This document shows, piece by piece, positions 32,951 to 45,367 of a stretch of DNA of 64,000 nucleotides. Under the pieces are notes generated by a model. The model ran no database searches, had not been told where the DNA came from, and saw nothing but the letters and a program-made list of their open reading frames with translations. The translations under genes were made by a program, and so were the position numbers. Each line of letters begins with the position of its first letter. The first letter of the stretch is position 1. The stretch is from NCBI GenBank assembly GCA_020809705.1, contig CP085830.1:5332001-5396000 (forward strand), in the 5' to 3' direction. Source of the stretch: Calonectria ilicicola. Taxonomy: Eukaryota; Ascomycota; Sordariomycetes; Hypocreales; Nectriaceae.

Positions 32951-33769
32951 ATCTGAGGTTATATTGGTGACCAAAATGTGAGATGTCAAGAGTGGAACAG
33001 CCACCAGTTCTTTTGCGATTCAAATACGGGCTTAGATTAGTTACCGTGTCAGACCAGGGACCTGAGGGTGCCTAATGTTGGGGCTCTCCCTGTTGCACCC
33101 AATAGAGAGCTGAGTTAGCCCCGGCTTGATGACTGCGCCCAGTTCAGCTGTCGAGTAGTCCTAGAGCGAGGCGTACTGGCATGTGCTCACGGACCGCCTA
33201 GCGCATGCATGAGCAGTTCTGTCTTGTCCTCTCAATTAAATGGTGATTTTGACGAAGCCGCTGGATTTTAAGCATCACATTGAAACACATTATGGCCCTT
33301 TTAGAACTCGCCCTGATAGATGACGGTAGATCTGCGACTTACGTGCTCGATCCATGACCGTCAGTACATCAATTGGAGCTGAACCGACAGAGCGGGGAGA
33401 GTCGGGGACAGTGTCTTGGCGCTTTTAGGCGGACTCGACTAAACCAAATCAGGATTAGTTTTGATATGATGCCAAGATGAAGCACAAGAGCGGGGAACAT
33501 GAGAGGTCCCCAACACTTGGGAGCCAGGAATCAGAAACAGTAAGACAGCTTCCATCATTTGCTGGCAGGGCTTGACTGGCCCACCCGCGAACATACAGGA
33601 CAACAAACGTCTTTCGGAGATATCTAGCCGATACCAACAGAGCATCAGCGCCATTGAGGCCACAATCAGGACCTGACACGTCGCGCAGCCTCCTGGACCC
33701 AGTCAGCAATTTGGCCATCAACATACAACTGCCGCCAAAATCGAACTGGGCGAGCGGTATTGATAGAAA
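32951..33769. other. shared divergent promoter region of NLR and F-box genes
   Basis: Plus- and minus-strand open frames overlap near 33440-33930, but they run into the F-box gene or lack domains. I see no gene here. Confidence 0.5.
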
Positions 33770-35145
33770 ATGGGTATTTCTACTAAAACGAGCGGATATC
33801 GGCCCTCGTGCATTGATGAGAGCCGCCTCAGCCTTGTGGATATTCCGACAGAAATCCTGCTTACAATCGTCGAACTTGCGACCTGGACGGGACCTTATTT
33901 TCCATTCTATTACCACCACTATAATCACCAGCCCCTATTACGCATTATTTACACTTGTAAGCGTTTCTATAACATCGCAATACCGCTCCTGTATCAATCA
34001 TTAGACTTTGATGGACACAAGGACCGTTCAGGATCGTTCAAGGCGCTCTGTCAAACAGTTCACATCAATCCAGACATCGGCCGCCATTGTCAACGACTAA
34101 AAATTCTTGCTGATGATCCAGTAATGAGAAGACAGCGACAGGTCCCGATCCGAGCCTTTGAGATGATTGATAATTTAGCCACATCCATGATTAATGTGAC
34201 AAATTTCTCTTTCCGTGGTCCTTTCAAAGTAGGCAACGAGCATGAGACCTGGAAACTTCTTCAATCAGTATTATCTCACATGCCTGCCCTCCAAACTCTC
34301 TCTCTTAGTCAACACGCGGATGCTATTGAGCTTTGGCCATTGATGAAGTACATTCAAGTACCGTCTCTCAAGTCACTTGAATTGGACGGTGTTGCTTCGG
34401 AACAGACGAATAAATTTGAATTATGGAAAGTGCGTCATTCAATATGCTAATCGATCACAAAGCATAGCATTAAAATGAGATGCCTCTTTGAAGATGGATG
34501 ATACTAAGCAGGCACTAGGATTTTGCAAAGGCTGAATTTTCCGAGCTCCAACTCAGTGACTATGAAGAATCTATCGAAGCGACGCATTTTCTCGTCAATT
34601 GGCCTCAAAGACTAACAAAGTTTTGGTTTGAGAGCTATCTCGACAATCCCTATTATTTGGAGCTATCCATGTTTCGCCCTCTCCTCCTCAAGCATAGGAA
34701 TTGTTTGGTATCATTGGACATTGGATTCCTCCCCGGTAGGGGGCAGGGAGGTCGTTTGGATCTAACCGACTTTACGGCCCTAGAAAACCTCACACTCTCA
34801 GGGCACCAATGGCGCGACTTGGAGCAAGCTAGAGGGGACGCAGGCTTACTTCTCGCTCCAAATTTAAAGACCTTTTCGTGGGAATTTGTACCAGATGACG
34901 ATGACGACGGCGAGAATGAATACTTTTTAGAACATCACGAGCAATGGTTGAGGGATTTTGCTCAGTTAGCCGTTGCCAGAGAGTCCACCTTGCAGGCGAT
35001 TAATATTTACTCCCGGGAAGAGCCGCCAAATGTAGCAAGCCAAGGGCATAGAAACCCATCGAAACGGATCAGCAAATTGAACGACGAGTTTTCACCAAAA
35101 GGTATATCATTTAGACATGTTTACGCCTTCCTAGAGGTTGCATGA
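33770..35145 (+). CDS. F-box protein
   Basis: Two exons, 33770..34429 and 34519..35145, give 428 residues; the 89-nt intron runs GTGCGT...CACTAG in phase 0. Residues about 20-70 carry an F-box-like motif (LSLVDIPTEILLTIVELA...LLRIIYTCKRFYNIAIPLLYQSL), with the usual Leu-Pro-Glu-style core as IPTEIL. The rest is a leucine-rich, repeat-like region with spaced LxxLxL elements (ALQTLSLS, SLKSLELDG, ALENLTLSG, NLKTFSWEF) and an acidic patch DDDDDGENE near 340. Such proteins are substrate adaptors of SCF ubiquitin ligases. The target is unknown. It diverges from the NLR gene across an 0.8-kb shared region. Confidence 0.85.
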
Positions 35146-35874
35146 TAGGATTACCAACTGGGTGCTCAGAGTAATATATGCATCAAAAGTATTATAGCTC
35201 ATGAATGCTCAAAACAGCAGATTGATACCATTTTTTATTAAATACTTTGGGTGACACCTATCTCAATAACCCAACGGCCCTTAGGATACTGAAAGTGTAC
35301 CCCAAGCATCCATCATCAACCCATGCTCGAGAGACTGCATCTGTTGGTCCAACGAGAATCCCCCGCGGCAAAATAGAGAAAGCACCCTACCCCGACTATT
35401 TTACCAGGGCCTGAAGTAAAACCCAAGCTTAATTTAAAGTGTTGTGGTACCGTGATAGGACATCAATACTCCCAAAGTGGTCAGCTGTTGCCCCACTCAC
35501 CACAAATTTGGAGTTGATCCCGTTCATCCAGAAGCCGTCTTTGCCGGTCTGACATTTGCCAATTGGTGGGAATGAGAACAAGGTTCCATCATCCTCCTAG
35601 AAAGTTTTTGCCATGAGCAGATTGCCATATTTGATAAGTTCGGAACCAGCCAGAAATGGAGCTCGGTGAAATGGGCCATTGCGGTTCCTTTTTGAACAGA
35701 AACATCCGACGCAATCTCCTCAACGCCCACAAATTCATTTATAGTTCATGCACCGGGATTAAATCATGCCAAGTATAAAATTGACCATTCAGCGCTGCTT
35801 GAATATCTTGGCGCTGAATCGGAATCACTTGCGGGATCTGACACGAGTGCACTACCCATTTACATTCCGTCAGG
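35146..35874. other. intergenic; pectin lyase promoter
   Basis: It contains a TATA-like element at 35774-35780. Nothing else recognised. Confidence 0.5.
35774..35780 (+). promoter_or_regulatory. TATA box of the pectin lyase gene
   Basis: TATAAAA, about 100 nt upstream of the ATG at 35875. Confidence 0.5.
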
Positions 35875-37191
35875 ATGAAATTCCTCGCAGCGCCATTCAG
35901 GCTTTTTTTAAGCCTCGGAATCATTCACTCTGCTTCTGCACAATCTTCTATTGTAACTGGAACAGCTCCGGGGTTCGCAAAAGGCGTTACCGGTGGTGGC
36001 ACTGCTACACCCGTCTATCCGACAACTATTGCCCAGCTCAAGTCATATCTCACTTCTTCTCAACCCCAAAACATTGTCATATCTAGTCAGTTTAACTTTG
36101 TAGGCTCTGAAGGAACCGCAACCTACAAGGCATGCAATGCATACTCTTGCGCGCCGTCGAGTGGAGGTCAGGCTCTACTGAATACACTCAGTGGCTGCGG
36201 CTCCAAGTCTACATACGACGTCACCATCGATGTCGCTGGGTACCAAGGGATTAACGTCGCTTCGGATAAGACTCTTGTTGGAGTTGGAACCAATGCGATA
36301 CTAAACGGTAAATAACTCCACGATTAAGTGTAGAATCCACGAGGCATAAGGCTAATTTCGCGACCTTTGTGTATTATAGGCAAGGGTTTGCGTTTCGTTG
36401 GCGTCTCCAATATTATCATTCAAAATATAGCAATCACGAATCTCAACCCACAATATGTTTGGGGAGGCGATGCCTTGTCCTTCTCAAACACGAACCAAAT
36501 CTGGATTGACCACGTTACGGTGAGTAACACAGATCACGATGAAGTACAAAGCCGACTAACTCATAAAGACTTCAAACACTGGCCGCCAACACTATAGCTT
36601 TGGAACAAGTGCAAATAATGCCATTACCATTTCCAATAGCTACCTCAACGGCAAGACAAGCTACTCTGCTACTTGTGATCAGCACACATACTGGGGTATG
36701 GAGCTAGTTGGGTCAAGCGATACCATCACATTCTACAGTAATAATTGCTCTTCTTTATCTCTGAAACATTGTGAATCTAATTTATAACAGAAAACTACGT
36801 CTATTATACATCAGGCCGCAGCCCCGCGCTTAGTGGCAATACTCTTTTCCACGCCGTGAATAACGTGTGGGAGTCGAATAGCGGCCACCTCATTGAGGGG
36901 ACTTCAAATGGCATGGGCTTGTACGAAGGAAACGTGTTCAAAAACGACCCTACCATTGTTGTTAGCGACTTTGTTGGGCAGCTTTTCAGTTCCAACTCGG
37001 CGGACTTGACAAAGTGTCAGACATACTTGAAGCGATCCTGTGTGACCAATGAGTACATCAGCTCCGGTTCTTTCAGCTACTCCAACAGCAACTTTTTCGT
37101 TGATTTCAGCAACTACAATGTCGTCGGCGCTGACTCTGCGGCAAGCATCGCCAGTTCCGTCCCAGCGAGTGCAGGTAACACTTTGAGTTAG
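35875..37191 (+). CDS. pectin lyase, polysaccharide lyase family 1, secreted
   Basis: Four exons, 35875..36307, 36380..36519, 36569..36737 and 36791..37191, give 380 residues, the usual length of fungal pectin lyases (about 379). The introns are 72, 49 and 53 nt, all GT-AG. A signal peptide covers residues 1-23. The parallel beta-helix shows [44 protein letters not shown] and the catalytic-arginine segment TSGRSPAL. Six or more cysteines are present, with CTxLKRSC-type pairing (CQTYLKRSC). It cleaves methyl-esterified homogalacturonan by beta-elimination outside the cell. Lack of the calcium-binding acidic set of pectate lyases and the WGG/GRSP motifs favour pectin lyase over pectate lyase. 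Confidence 0.93.
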
Positions 37192-38213
37192 GGAGTCCGT
37201 TTTACTAGTGATTAAAGGCGATAGTTGGTAACTTGAGGAACAAATCATAGGGAAAAACTTGCTTCGAAGAAGCGCTGTGGCACGCAATGGCACGGCCTGT
37301 TCACAACTCCCTTTGCCCCTACCCTAGAAGGTCGACCCATAGTTCGTATCCTTAAAAATAAAAAGGAGCAAGCATAGATATTCTCCCTTTTCATACCCGG
37401 CTCGAGAACCGACTTGAGGAATGGGCTGTATCAAATCTTTTCACAAAACGTCTCATTTTCATGCGATTCGACTCGTAGCATTGCTCTGCAAGTCCAGTGG
37501 TTTATGCAACGAATTTCCTCCAAGAATTCATTGGTCGACCAATGCTGAAAGAGTTGTGGTAAATTCTGTATCCATAAACTCTTTCATTTAATGAAGAATG
37601 CGAATTGAGTACATGTCGCGAACAAATAAATACATACGTCCGTAGATATCGTCTTCACCTAATAATATGGCGTTCTGCGGATTATCCTGACATTCCGGTT
37701 TTCGCGCCCCAAATTTCACGAGTCTAACCCCGTCTGTTTGTGATGTCTCATATGGGCTAGGCGACTAGCGAGGGCTGAAATGCAGCAATGCCCCTAAAAA
37801 TTACGCCTAGCTCGATAAAGCTCGGTTGGAGACTCAGCCCAATGCACTAGTAGCAAATTGCGTAAGGCTTGTCTGTTGCACAATTTCGCGTATCCCAGCC
37901 TCGGGTTCAATCTGGTTGTGCAAAGCTCATTCCAGTGCGAACTGAAATGAAGAATCAAGTTTGGTAAACATGGTTGGAACATTGAACGCTGCAGAAATGG
38001 AAAAGTCGCATACGCTGGTATTAAACAAATTCAGAGTCATTGGCCACATCGAAATGCGTCTTTCATTCATTACTAATTGCTATCAATTATATCATGCTGA
38101 ATCTTCAACCGGTCATGGCATGAAGCATAACCCCCGGATGAATAGTTTGCACTTGACAATTCCACAAACGCAGTCAAGAGGGCAAACTTCTAATCCCAAT
38201 CTCAAAGCGCAGC
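37192..38213. other. intergenic between convergent genes
   Basis: AT-rich spacer. The open frame 37961-38422 overlaps the end of the next gene and is a shadow. No feature seen. Confidence 0.5.
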
Positions 38214-38834
38214 CTATGCATGTACAATTGCAATATCATCAAACAAATAGTGGCCAACGGAACAGGAGGTTCCTTGAAGAAGTACCGTGGGACCCTTTGC
38301 GATTTGAGCTGCCGTCCATGTGCAGGTTGTCTTCAATTGTTTCCATTTTCCCACATCAGCTGCAGCACCTTGGATCTGCGCAACAGACTTTCCAGCGCCA
38401 TTGCAGCCGAGATGCAAGCTAGTACAGCCATGCGTCGCGTCGTGTGCGGTATCTGTATATGCCCAGCCGGTTAGGGTGTATTCGACTCCAGCGACAATAG
38501 ACGAGCTGGTTAATGTCTGGGAAATGCTGAATCCGGCAACTTGGTTCGCAAATTGAGGTGCAGTAACGAGGAGAGAGTTGCCCTTGTGAGCTCCGACCTT
38601 GGTGACGGTGAGGCCCCAAGGGCCTTCTACCTCGACCCAGGGGGCAAAGGAGGTATCGGACTTTTCAAAATCGCCGTTGACCAAGACTGGAGTTGGGATT
38701 TTGGTGGGCTTAGATACCGGCTTGGTGGTGGTTTTGGCCGGCTTCGTAGTCTTGGAGCAGGGCGGCTTCCCGGGCGAGGCGAGAACTGCTGGGGCAAGCA
38801 CACTGGCGGCCAACAACCAAGTTAGGACCTTCAT
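38214..38834 (-). CDS. secreted CBM4/9-like (jelly-roll carbohydrate-binding) protein
   Basis: Single exon, 206 residues from the ATG at 38834, where the signal peptide MKVLTWLLAASVLAPAVLA begins. A longer frame starts ten codons upstream but adds a polar head before the signal. A Lys/Thr/Pro-rich linker (residues about 24-45) precedes a beta-sandwich domain with LVNGDFEKSDTSFAPWVE, the typical N-terminus of CBM4/9-type folds, and ends with GHYLFDDIAIVHA, the matching C-terminal strand. No catalytic domain is present, so it is a stand-alone binding module. It may act on cell-wall polysaccharides or at the hyphal surface; the ligand is not predictable. Confidence 0.85.
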   Translation of the reverse strand: MKVLTWLLAASVLAPAVLASPGKPPCSKTTKPAKTTTKPVSKPTKIPTPVLVNGDFEKSDTSFAPWVEVEGPWGLTVTKVGAHKGNSLLVTAPQFANQVAGFSISQTLTSSSIVAGVEYTLTGWAYTDTAHDATHGCTSLHLGCNGAGKSVAQIQGAAADVGKWKQLKTTCTWTAAQIAKGPTVLLQGTSCSVGHYLFDDIAIVHA

Positions 38835-39596
38835 TTTGACGTGTTTGATGTAAGCTGTTCTCAATGGTGAGGAAGGCCAAGCCTAGCTTAAATACTCAAG
38901 GATAGAGCATTCCCCAACATTGTTTTGTTCCTTCAGGGTCTAGACATTGTGTGGCGTTTACGGCTAACCCGTCCCAAGCGGGGCTTAGCGAAGCGGTCTC
39001 ATGAACAAGAAGCCAGATTGGCCAAAGGGAGGACTAAGCAATGAGGCGTCCCGCCACCTCGGGATCAGCAGTCAGTGCTCGCTCAGTAACAATGCAGCAT
39101 GTGTGGGTTTGGAGAGCCTTTGTCGAATTTGCACATGGTCGTTCGCACATTCCGCAGTGGCAGCATTGGACAGCGCAACGCCACGGTCGTCTCACCAAGT
39201 CTAGTTTGCTTTCTTGGCCAGGATATTTATTAGGGTGGCAGGGTGGTAGGTATGAAAAGCCTAGCTCGAGTCAGGTAGTGTCTAATCTCGGTGGCACACT
39301 CCATTTTCAGCTGTTGTAGTTGGAGCTAGAGTTACCTAAACTGGTCAGGGTCCATAGGGCTGACCCAACATCATGTGGTATCGCAGTTAATTCAGATGAA
39401 TTTTCAATATCAGCTATGTGCCTCTCGATCTATTTAGAGAAACCAGTTGGACGCATCACTTCGATGTTATTACTTTGATAGGGATCATGTGGAATAGATT
39501 AGATGCATGTATTGCATGGGAATTGTCTCTGCCTTGCTAGAATCTCAACAAACTCAGTGCTTTCCCAGAAAAGAGGCATATGGCAGCTTGCTAAAT
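38835..39596. other. intergenic
   Basis: Spacer between two minus-strand secreted-protein genes. No gene or repeat recognised. Confidence 0.5.
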
Positions 39597-40493
39597 CTAC
39601 TCCTCAACATCAGGGTACTTGTTTCTTCTGTTCGGTCCCACCAGCAGCCCAGCGATGTCAGGTCCGGAGCAACGGACCCTTAATATCTGCTTGGAATCTG
39701 TAGCATCGATATAAACAACCATGTCACGCATAGACATATCAATATCCATGCTAATAATCCATACCCAGAAAGACTCATACTTTGATGCAGTGTAATATTT
39801 CAAGCCCAACATAGAATTCTGGTGAAGTTTAAGGGAAGGTCTAGAAAGCCCACCGCTGGTTCCATTGATTTTATAAGCCCTGACATGTCGAACACCGTCA
39901 ATTTCTACATATCGTAGAGGCTTCTCAGGTACGGCCTTGGCATCATGAGTGATGTTCAAAGGAAGACACAGCGTATTGACCGCTATTTTCAGAGCTTCAA
40001 CTGGATCCAAAATCTCTCCTGGCTTGAGAGGAGACATGTAAGGTTGTAGATTGAACCTTTTCTCATAAGATAAAACGGATTTGTTGGAAGCAATCTGCGA
40101 ATGTTACATTAGCTATATTCTAGAGGAAAAGAGGCATGGACGTACATGAACCCTATACTCGCGGTGTGGAACGTCCATACCAAACACCGTCTGAACAAAG
40201 TGGACATGGGCGGCGCCGTTTTCATCAACATAATAACGATCGGGGAGGTGGCGAAAGCTTTGAGTACCATGCATGTAGACAAATTTGTCGGCAGCTTCCA
40301 GCAAAGAGAGCTTCCTGTCGGAATCATTCTGCACGATTGGATGTGGCCATTCGAATGTGTTGTTCAAGACGTAATGAGGCATGTATTGCGCAAGCCCATC
40401 CTCGTAGGGTTCGAAAATAACTGCTCGCTCCGGTATCGCTCGTATTGCAACGCAAGTAAGCGCCAACGCAGCAAGTATGAGTAGATGCATCAT
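39597..40493 (-). CDS. fungalysin propeptide-only (FTP domain) secreted protein without protease domain
   Basis: Two exons, 40493..40146 and 40094..39597, give 281 residues. The 51-nt intron (GTACGT, branch GCTAATG, acceptor TTCGCAG) joins REYRVH to IASNKS. A signal peptide (MMHLLILAALALTCVA) is followed by a region that matches the propeptide of the complete fungalysin at 42245-44769: DRYYVDENGAAHVHFVQ against [16 protein letters not shown], and VYIDATDSKQIL against the corresponding strand. The intron sits at the same position and phase as the first intron of that gene. The frame stops where the metalloprotease domain would begin, and no HExxH motif follows. Fungalysin propeptides fold and inhibit their protease, so a trans-acting inhibitor or chaperone role is possible. 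A truncated paralogue is the alternative. Confidence 0.85.
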
Positions 40494-40564
40494 GGTGACA
40501 AAAGTTTAAAATCTGTATGCAAATCAAAGCGAAGTGGCAAAAGGCATATGAATGAATTTTGTCG

Positions 40565-40572
40565 CTTTTATA
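40565..40572 (-). promoter_or_regulatory. TATA box of the propeptide-only gene
   Basis: TATAAAAG on the minus strand, about 72 nt upstream of the ATG at 40493. Confidence 0.45.
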
Positions 40573-41154
40573 TTTCTGATCTGCTATCACGACGGGGTCA
40601 AAATATCTTGGAATTTGAGTTTTTTACCTTCCGACCTTGTTGGATTCTCGCCAAATCTCAGAAAGATTATGTCAAAAGAGTGTACCTTTTGTAATATTTT
40701 GGTCTGGTTAAAAATAAAAAAGCGAGCGCAACCAAGAGGGAGCTCCATAGCCACAAAGGTGGCTGCGTCACAAAATTACTTTTATAGTCAATGGCAGGTT
40801 TTACCTTGGTCTACTCAAAAACAGAATGGTGAGAATTCTGTACTTTATAATTTGAATTGGTCAATGAGTGATGGTTACATTCTAAGTAGTCCGAATATTG
40901 TATTGCAAAGGTCGTTCTGTCTTTGCAAATTTTGGATAGAATATCGGACTGTGGAAAAGGCGAGCGAGAAAACTCATGGCACGAATCTGAGAGTTTAGTA
41001 TCTCATCTTACGTTGTCTACGTTTGCGAACGGTGGTGAACCACCTTCTCATGAACTCTACTCTAAGTGAATTGTAAAGTTGAAACAAGTATTGTAGCCTC
41101 TTGTAACACGCCAATATCAGAATGATCAATTGATTAGGTCTGAATACGGAAGTA

Positions 41155-41388
41155 TCATTGATATGTACCAAAGAGACAGTTTAGAAATGACACGGAAAAT
41201 GCAGGTGGTAGGAATGCATTACCAACACCATCCATCACCAATGCTACCACAAAGCCTATTAGAAAAGCAATAGAAAGACCCTTGTGGCTAACCAAAAGAA
41301 TCCCAGGTTCTTTTAGAAACCCTAAAAGGAGCCTTTTTAGGTTGGGGAGCGACCTCACCAAAGGGTTCAAGATCAGATACTTTGCCAT
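41155..41388 (-). CDS. possible small membrane protein (weak)
   Basis: A 77-codon frame starts at an ATG in acceptable context (AAGAAATGG). It has a basic N-terminal half and a hydrophobic segment at about residues 37-62 (GLSIAFLIGFVVALVM...). I do not recognise a family, and no intron signals or codon-usage support could be assessed. It lies alone in a 1.7-kb AT-rich spacer and could be chance. Confidence 0.25.
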   Translation of the reverse strand: MAKYLILNPLVRSLPNLKRLLLGFLKEPGILLVSHKGLSIAFLIGFVVALVMDGVGNAFLPPAFSVSFLNCLFGTYQ

Positions 41389-42244
41389 TTCTTAAACTTA
41401 TATATATCGACCAAAGTATCATTAGGATTTCTTGGTTTCAATTTTCAAGTAGCTGTCTTTAAATGCGGTGGCAAATGATGTTCCTCCGTAGAAGAATTGC
41501 TAGAACATTTTGGCGAGGAGACTTGTACTCTGCACCTTATCTTTATACTTATACACAATTCTAGCAATATAGCGAGTTAAATGCGCCAAATATTACTCTG
41601 AAAACTGTGTCCCATTTAATTACTAAAAGATGAGTGTTTCTCTCAACTGGCTTTGCCGTCATCTTTTTTGCCGACACCTAGAATGTAGCTCTATTTTAGA
41701 ACGTATAAAACACCATTACAGTCATGCTTTCTGCACGCGGTTTAAATCATACCCTGAGCCTTTTCCATTATATTATTTGAAGTGCGGAATATGGCTAACT
41801 TATTGCCGGATTCGACTTCAGAGCGGTAAAACTCAGATACAATATGATTCCCACTGGCCCTACCCACTATCCCTACAGGTAATCACTGAAGCCCACGGTG
41901 GAGCCTTTCGGAGTCTATTATGAACAACGAACCCAACCGTGGTTCGACCCGTTCTTGTAATAGTTGTTGACTCATCCACTATCACGGTGTAGCCATCGTA
42001 TGACAAAGTAGGCATGTACCTGATGTGAGTCAGGTTAACAAGGTCAGAAATAAGTATTAAAGGTCTGCAAAAACAAAAATCCAAAAAAACCTGCCACTCG
42101 TTTGGGTTTCGGGACCCTCACTTGGGATTCACCAACCATAAATATCTGGCTATTCCGTCACCATCCATATTGCGGTTGATCAAAACCTCCCTTTGGAGTC
42201 CAGGCTAAATTTTCTGACCTTTGTTTCTTTGCAATCCTTTCGAA

Positions 42245-44769
42245 ATGTGTGCCTTTTCCCTTTTAGGGATTCTTCTTATACCAATAGGAGTGCAAGGCCT
42301 CCAACCCTGCCAAGCGTCCAATCACATTTTCGCCACGACTCAACATAGAATGGCCGATCTGTCAGATGCGGTGAAACTGACAGTGCCAATATCTATTCGT
42401 TTACGTAACCGACATCGCCGAGCCCTTGCTTCTCACTCGTCAGTTTATGTTTCAGATCATAAGTTTCCAATGTCAGATGGCCCGGGATACGAGGTGTCTA
42501 AATCTTTTGAGGAAACCGCTCAAAACTTTGTGAACGCGAAGTTTCCCGACGCATTCTATTCCCGGAATAACGACGCTTATATTGATACTAATGGGGTGGG
42601 CCATGTCTATTTTACACAAAAAGCAGAGGACGGTACAATCATTCGAAACTATGATTTGAATGTGAATGTAAGTTCAGCTCTTACCCAAGTAATTACAACT
42701 CTAATGACTTATATAGATCTCTCCTAGTGGAGCGGTATTCTCTCACGGACAACATTTCAGAGAGCTCCGTGGGGAACTAAAGAAACCACCATCAGCCGAG
42801 GATGCGCTTGCGGCCTTCCAGATTGCAGGGGATACTCTAAGACTCCCCATCGTGACTAGAAACGCAAAAGTGAAGACTGAAAAGCCTGCCCAGAATAAAA
42901 TCGCAAGAGGCTGGGGTGTCTCCAGTGATTACGTGATAACTGGAGCCAAGGGAGTAATATCCGATCCCACCGCCAAGCTTCTTTATTGGGGTATGGCCAA
43001 CGGTACAATCATCCCCGCATGGGAAGTCGAGATCAATCTTGGAGAATCTTGGTATATGATCCATGTTCATGCTGCAACTAAGGAGATTATATGTGTCCAT
43101 GACCATGTATCTCATGCGGCCAGCTTTGAAGTTTAGTAAGTTATGAAAGGAGATCCCAAACGGTTCCATCTCTTGCGACTTGACCGAATACATTTGATCT
43201 GCCCCATCATATTTCTCCAGGCTTACCGAATTACTTTGGGCCAGAGGTTGTTTCACATTGTATATGAGACCAAAGGACAACGCATTTGATTTGCAGTGAC
43301 AAGGATGTGAAACATGCTAACGTTTTTGGTCATCAGTCCTCTATCTATACCCGACCCATCTCAAGGCCCCCGTACTATTTTTAAGGATCCCTGGGGTTCA
43401 AATCCATCTTGGCTGTCCGACGGGGAAAAAAGTTACAAGACTACCCAAGGAAACAATGCTATCGCACAGGAGAATCCTAGGCTAATCTCCGGTTTCCACG
43501 AGAAGTGGCGGTATCTTCCAAAACCTAAGAAGAAGCTTCGGTTCCATTTTAACTATAACCCCGAAAAATACCCGCGCGAATACCTCGATGCCTCGATCAC
43601 CCAAGCATTCTACACGGTCAACAAGGCTCATGATATATTCTATAAGCTTGGATTCAACGAGAAGGCTGGAAACTTTCAACAAAACAACTTCAACAGAGGA
43701 GGTCTGGGTGGAGACTTCGTTTCCGTGAATGTACAAGTTAAAGAGGACCCAGTGCAGGACCACTTTAGCAACGCCTACTTCCTGACAACTCCTGACGGTA
43801 AGCCACCCATACTTGTTCTAAAGTTGTTTTACGATACTACCGTACCAAGAGATAGCGCTTTTGACACGCGAGTGGTACTACATGAATACACTCACGGACG
43901 TAAGTAGAGTAACACTAATGTCGCTATTTTCTTTTCTCGTTGACTAACCACAGGAATCAATATAGTATCTAATCGTCTCACTGGAGGTCCTGGAAACCAT
44001 AATTGTATAAGGACCTGGGAAGCTCTTGGAATGGGAGAAGGTTGGAGTGATTTTATGGCAATTGCTATGACTCTGAACTCGACCCACGTTCGCCAAGACA
44101 AAGAGGTTATGGGAGCTTGGCTTTCGAACAATACCGATGGAGCTCGAAATTACCCTTACAGCACCGACTGTGGGGTAAACCCAGTTGTGTACACAGACCT
44201 TGACAAATACGAATTAATGGATGAGCAGACTACCACCTTCTACGACAATGGCAATTTGTGGGCGAATATCCTCTTTGATATGATGTGGAATTTGATTGAG
44301 AAGTATCCTATCCAAGACACGGATGGTCCACAATTCAAATCCAAAACCCAGATCCCCACCGATGGAAGATACCTAGCCATGAAATTGGTAATGGATGCTA
44401 TGGCACTGTAAGTTTTTCTAGGTTGCTAGAATGTTGCTTAAATGTCATCATGACTGATTTGTATTGTGATATAGCCAACCTTGCAATCCTAACATGATAC
44501 AAGCCCGCGACGCCATTCTAGATGCCGACACTATTGTTACCCAAGGAGAAAACCACTGCGAAATTTGGAGGGCATTTGCAAAAAGACACATGGGCGTTTC
44601 CGCCAAGCACGGGCGATTAGGCGATTATGAAAATCCTTCTAAACTTGGCTTTAAACCCAAGAAAGATGACCCGGGCTACAGGGAGCGAAAGGGAGATACA
44701 ACAATGCCCCCTGGGGTTTGTGTTCGAACTAGGTTCCGGGGAGCACATGCTTTGAACACGGGTGTTTGA
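42245..44769 (+). CDS. fungalysin, M36 secreted zinc metalloprotease with propeptide
   Basis: Five exons, 42245..42667, 42717..43135, 43337..43899, 43966..44407 and 44475..44769, give 713 residues. A signal peptide ([18 protein letters not shown]) and an FTP/propeptide region to about 275 precede the M36 domain. The zinc site is complete: HEYTH at 463-467 and Glu493 in GMGEGWSDF. The third intron follows HEYTHG; using the second AG (ATATAG) gives [11 protein letters not shown] as in the family, while the first AG would insert extra residues. The second intron is unusually long (201 nt) and ends at CATCAG, giving [13 protein letters not shown]. The C-terminus is about 45 residues longer than usual and Lys/Arg-rich. 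The enzyme degrades proteins extracellularly. The usual fungalysin length is about 630. Confidence 0.9.
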
Positions 44770-45367
44770 CATGCTCATATGCGTTATGGATATTTTGGAT
44801 TGAGAAAATTCTCTTCCTTTGTTCTTTTCCTTTCTTGTTGTTTCTCTCAGTTTTTTTTTTTTTTTTTTGAATTCCTCAGTTGTTTGTTTATTTTATTTTG
44901 CGAGATAGAGGGGATGAATATGCGGTCTGAAATGCGAGTATCGGGCAATTACAAGCCAGAATATGGATGCGGCGGGCGATATGCTGGTTTGTTCTCTTGG
45001 GTGTAGTGCTGTGAAATTCTGGAAAGTTTGGCTGCTTTGAGGTTTTTCTCTTTTACGAAATAATTGGTATAAAGTAAATTGGTAGATTTTTCATAACCTT
45101 TCGGCATTTTACGAGTATGTTTTAATGTCTATGGGACTGTATTTGAAAGCCGCGAATCGAGCGCCGCAGCCAGTGGTCGCCAAGACTGGCGAGTTCTAAC
45201 CGTCTCCAAGATACGTGACATAAATGGAGCTCCCAAAAGGCCGCCTGAGAGGCACCAAACATCCAACGGATACACATATTCGCTAGCCGATGACATCCTG
45301 ATCCTATACCATCCCGAAGAAAAAAAGGAGATGAGACTTGTGGTCAAGCCCAAAAAAATAAAATTCA
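44770..45367. other. 3' flank with poly-T run
   Basis: An 18-nt T-run lies at 44851-44868 within a T-rich stretch downstream of the fungalysin gene. No gene seen. Confidence 0.5.

Larger units (their letters stand above)
40494..42244. other. AT-rich divergent intergenic region between two fungalysin-related genes
   Basis: It separates the propeptide-only gene (minus) from the complete fungalysin (plus). It holds the TATA element near 40570 and one small candidate frame (41155-41388, listed separately). No repeat seen. Confidence 0.5.
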
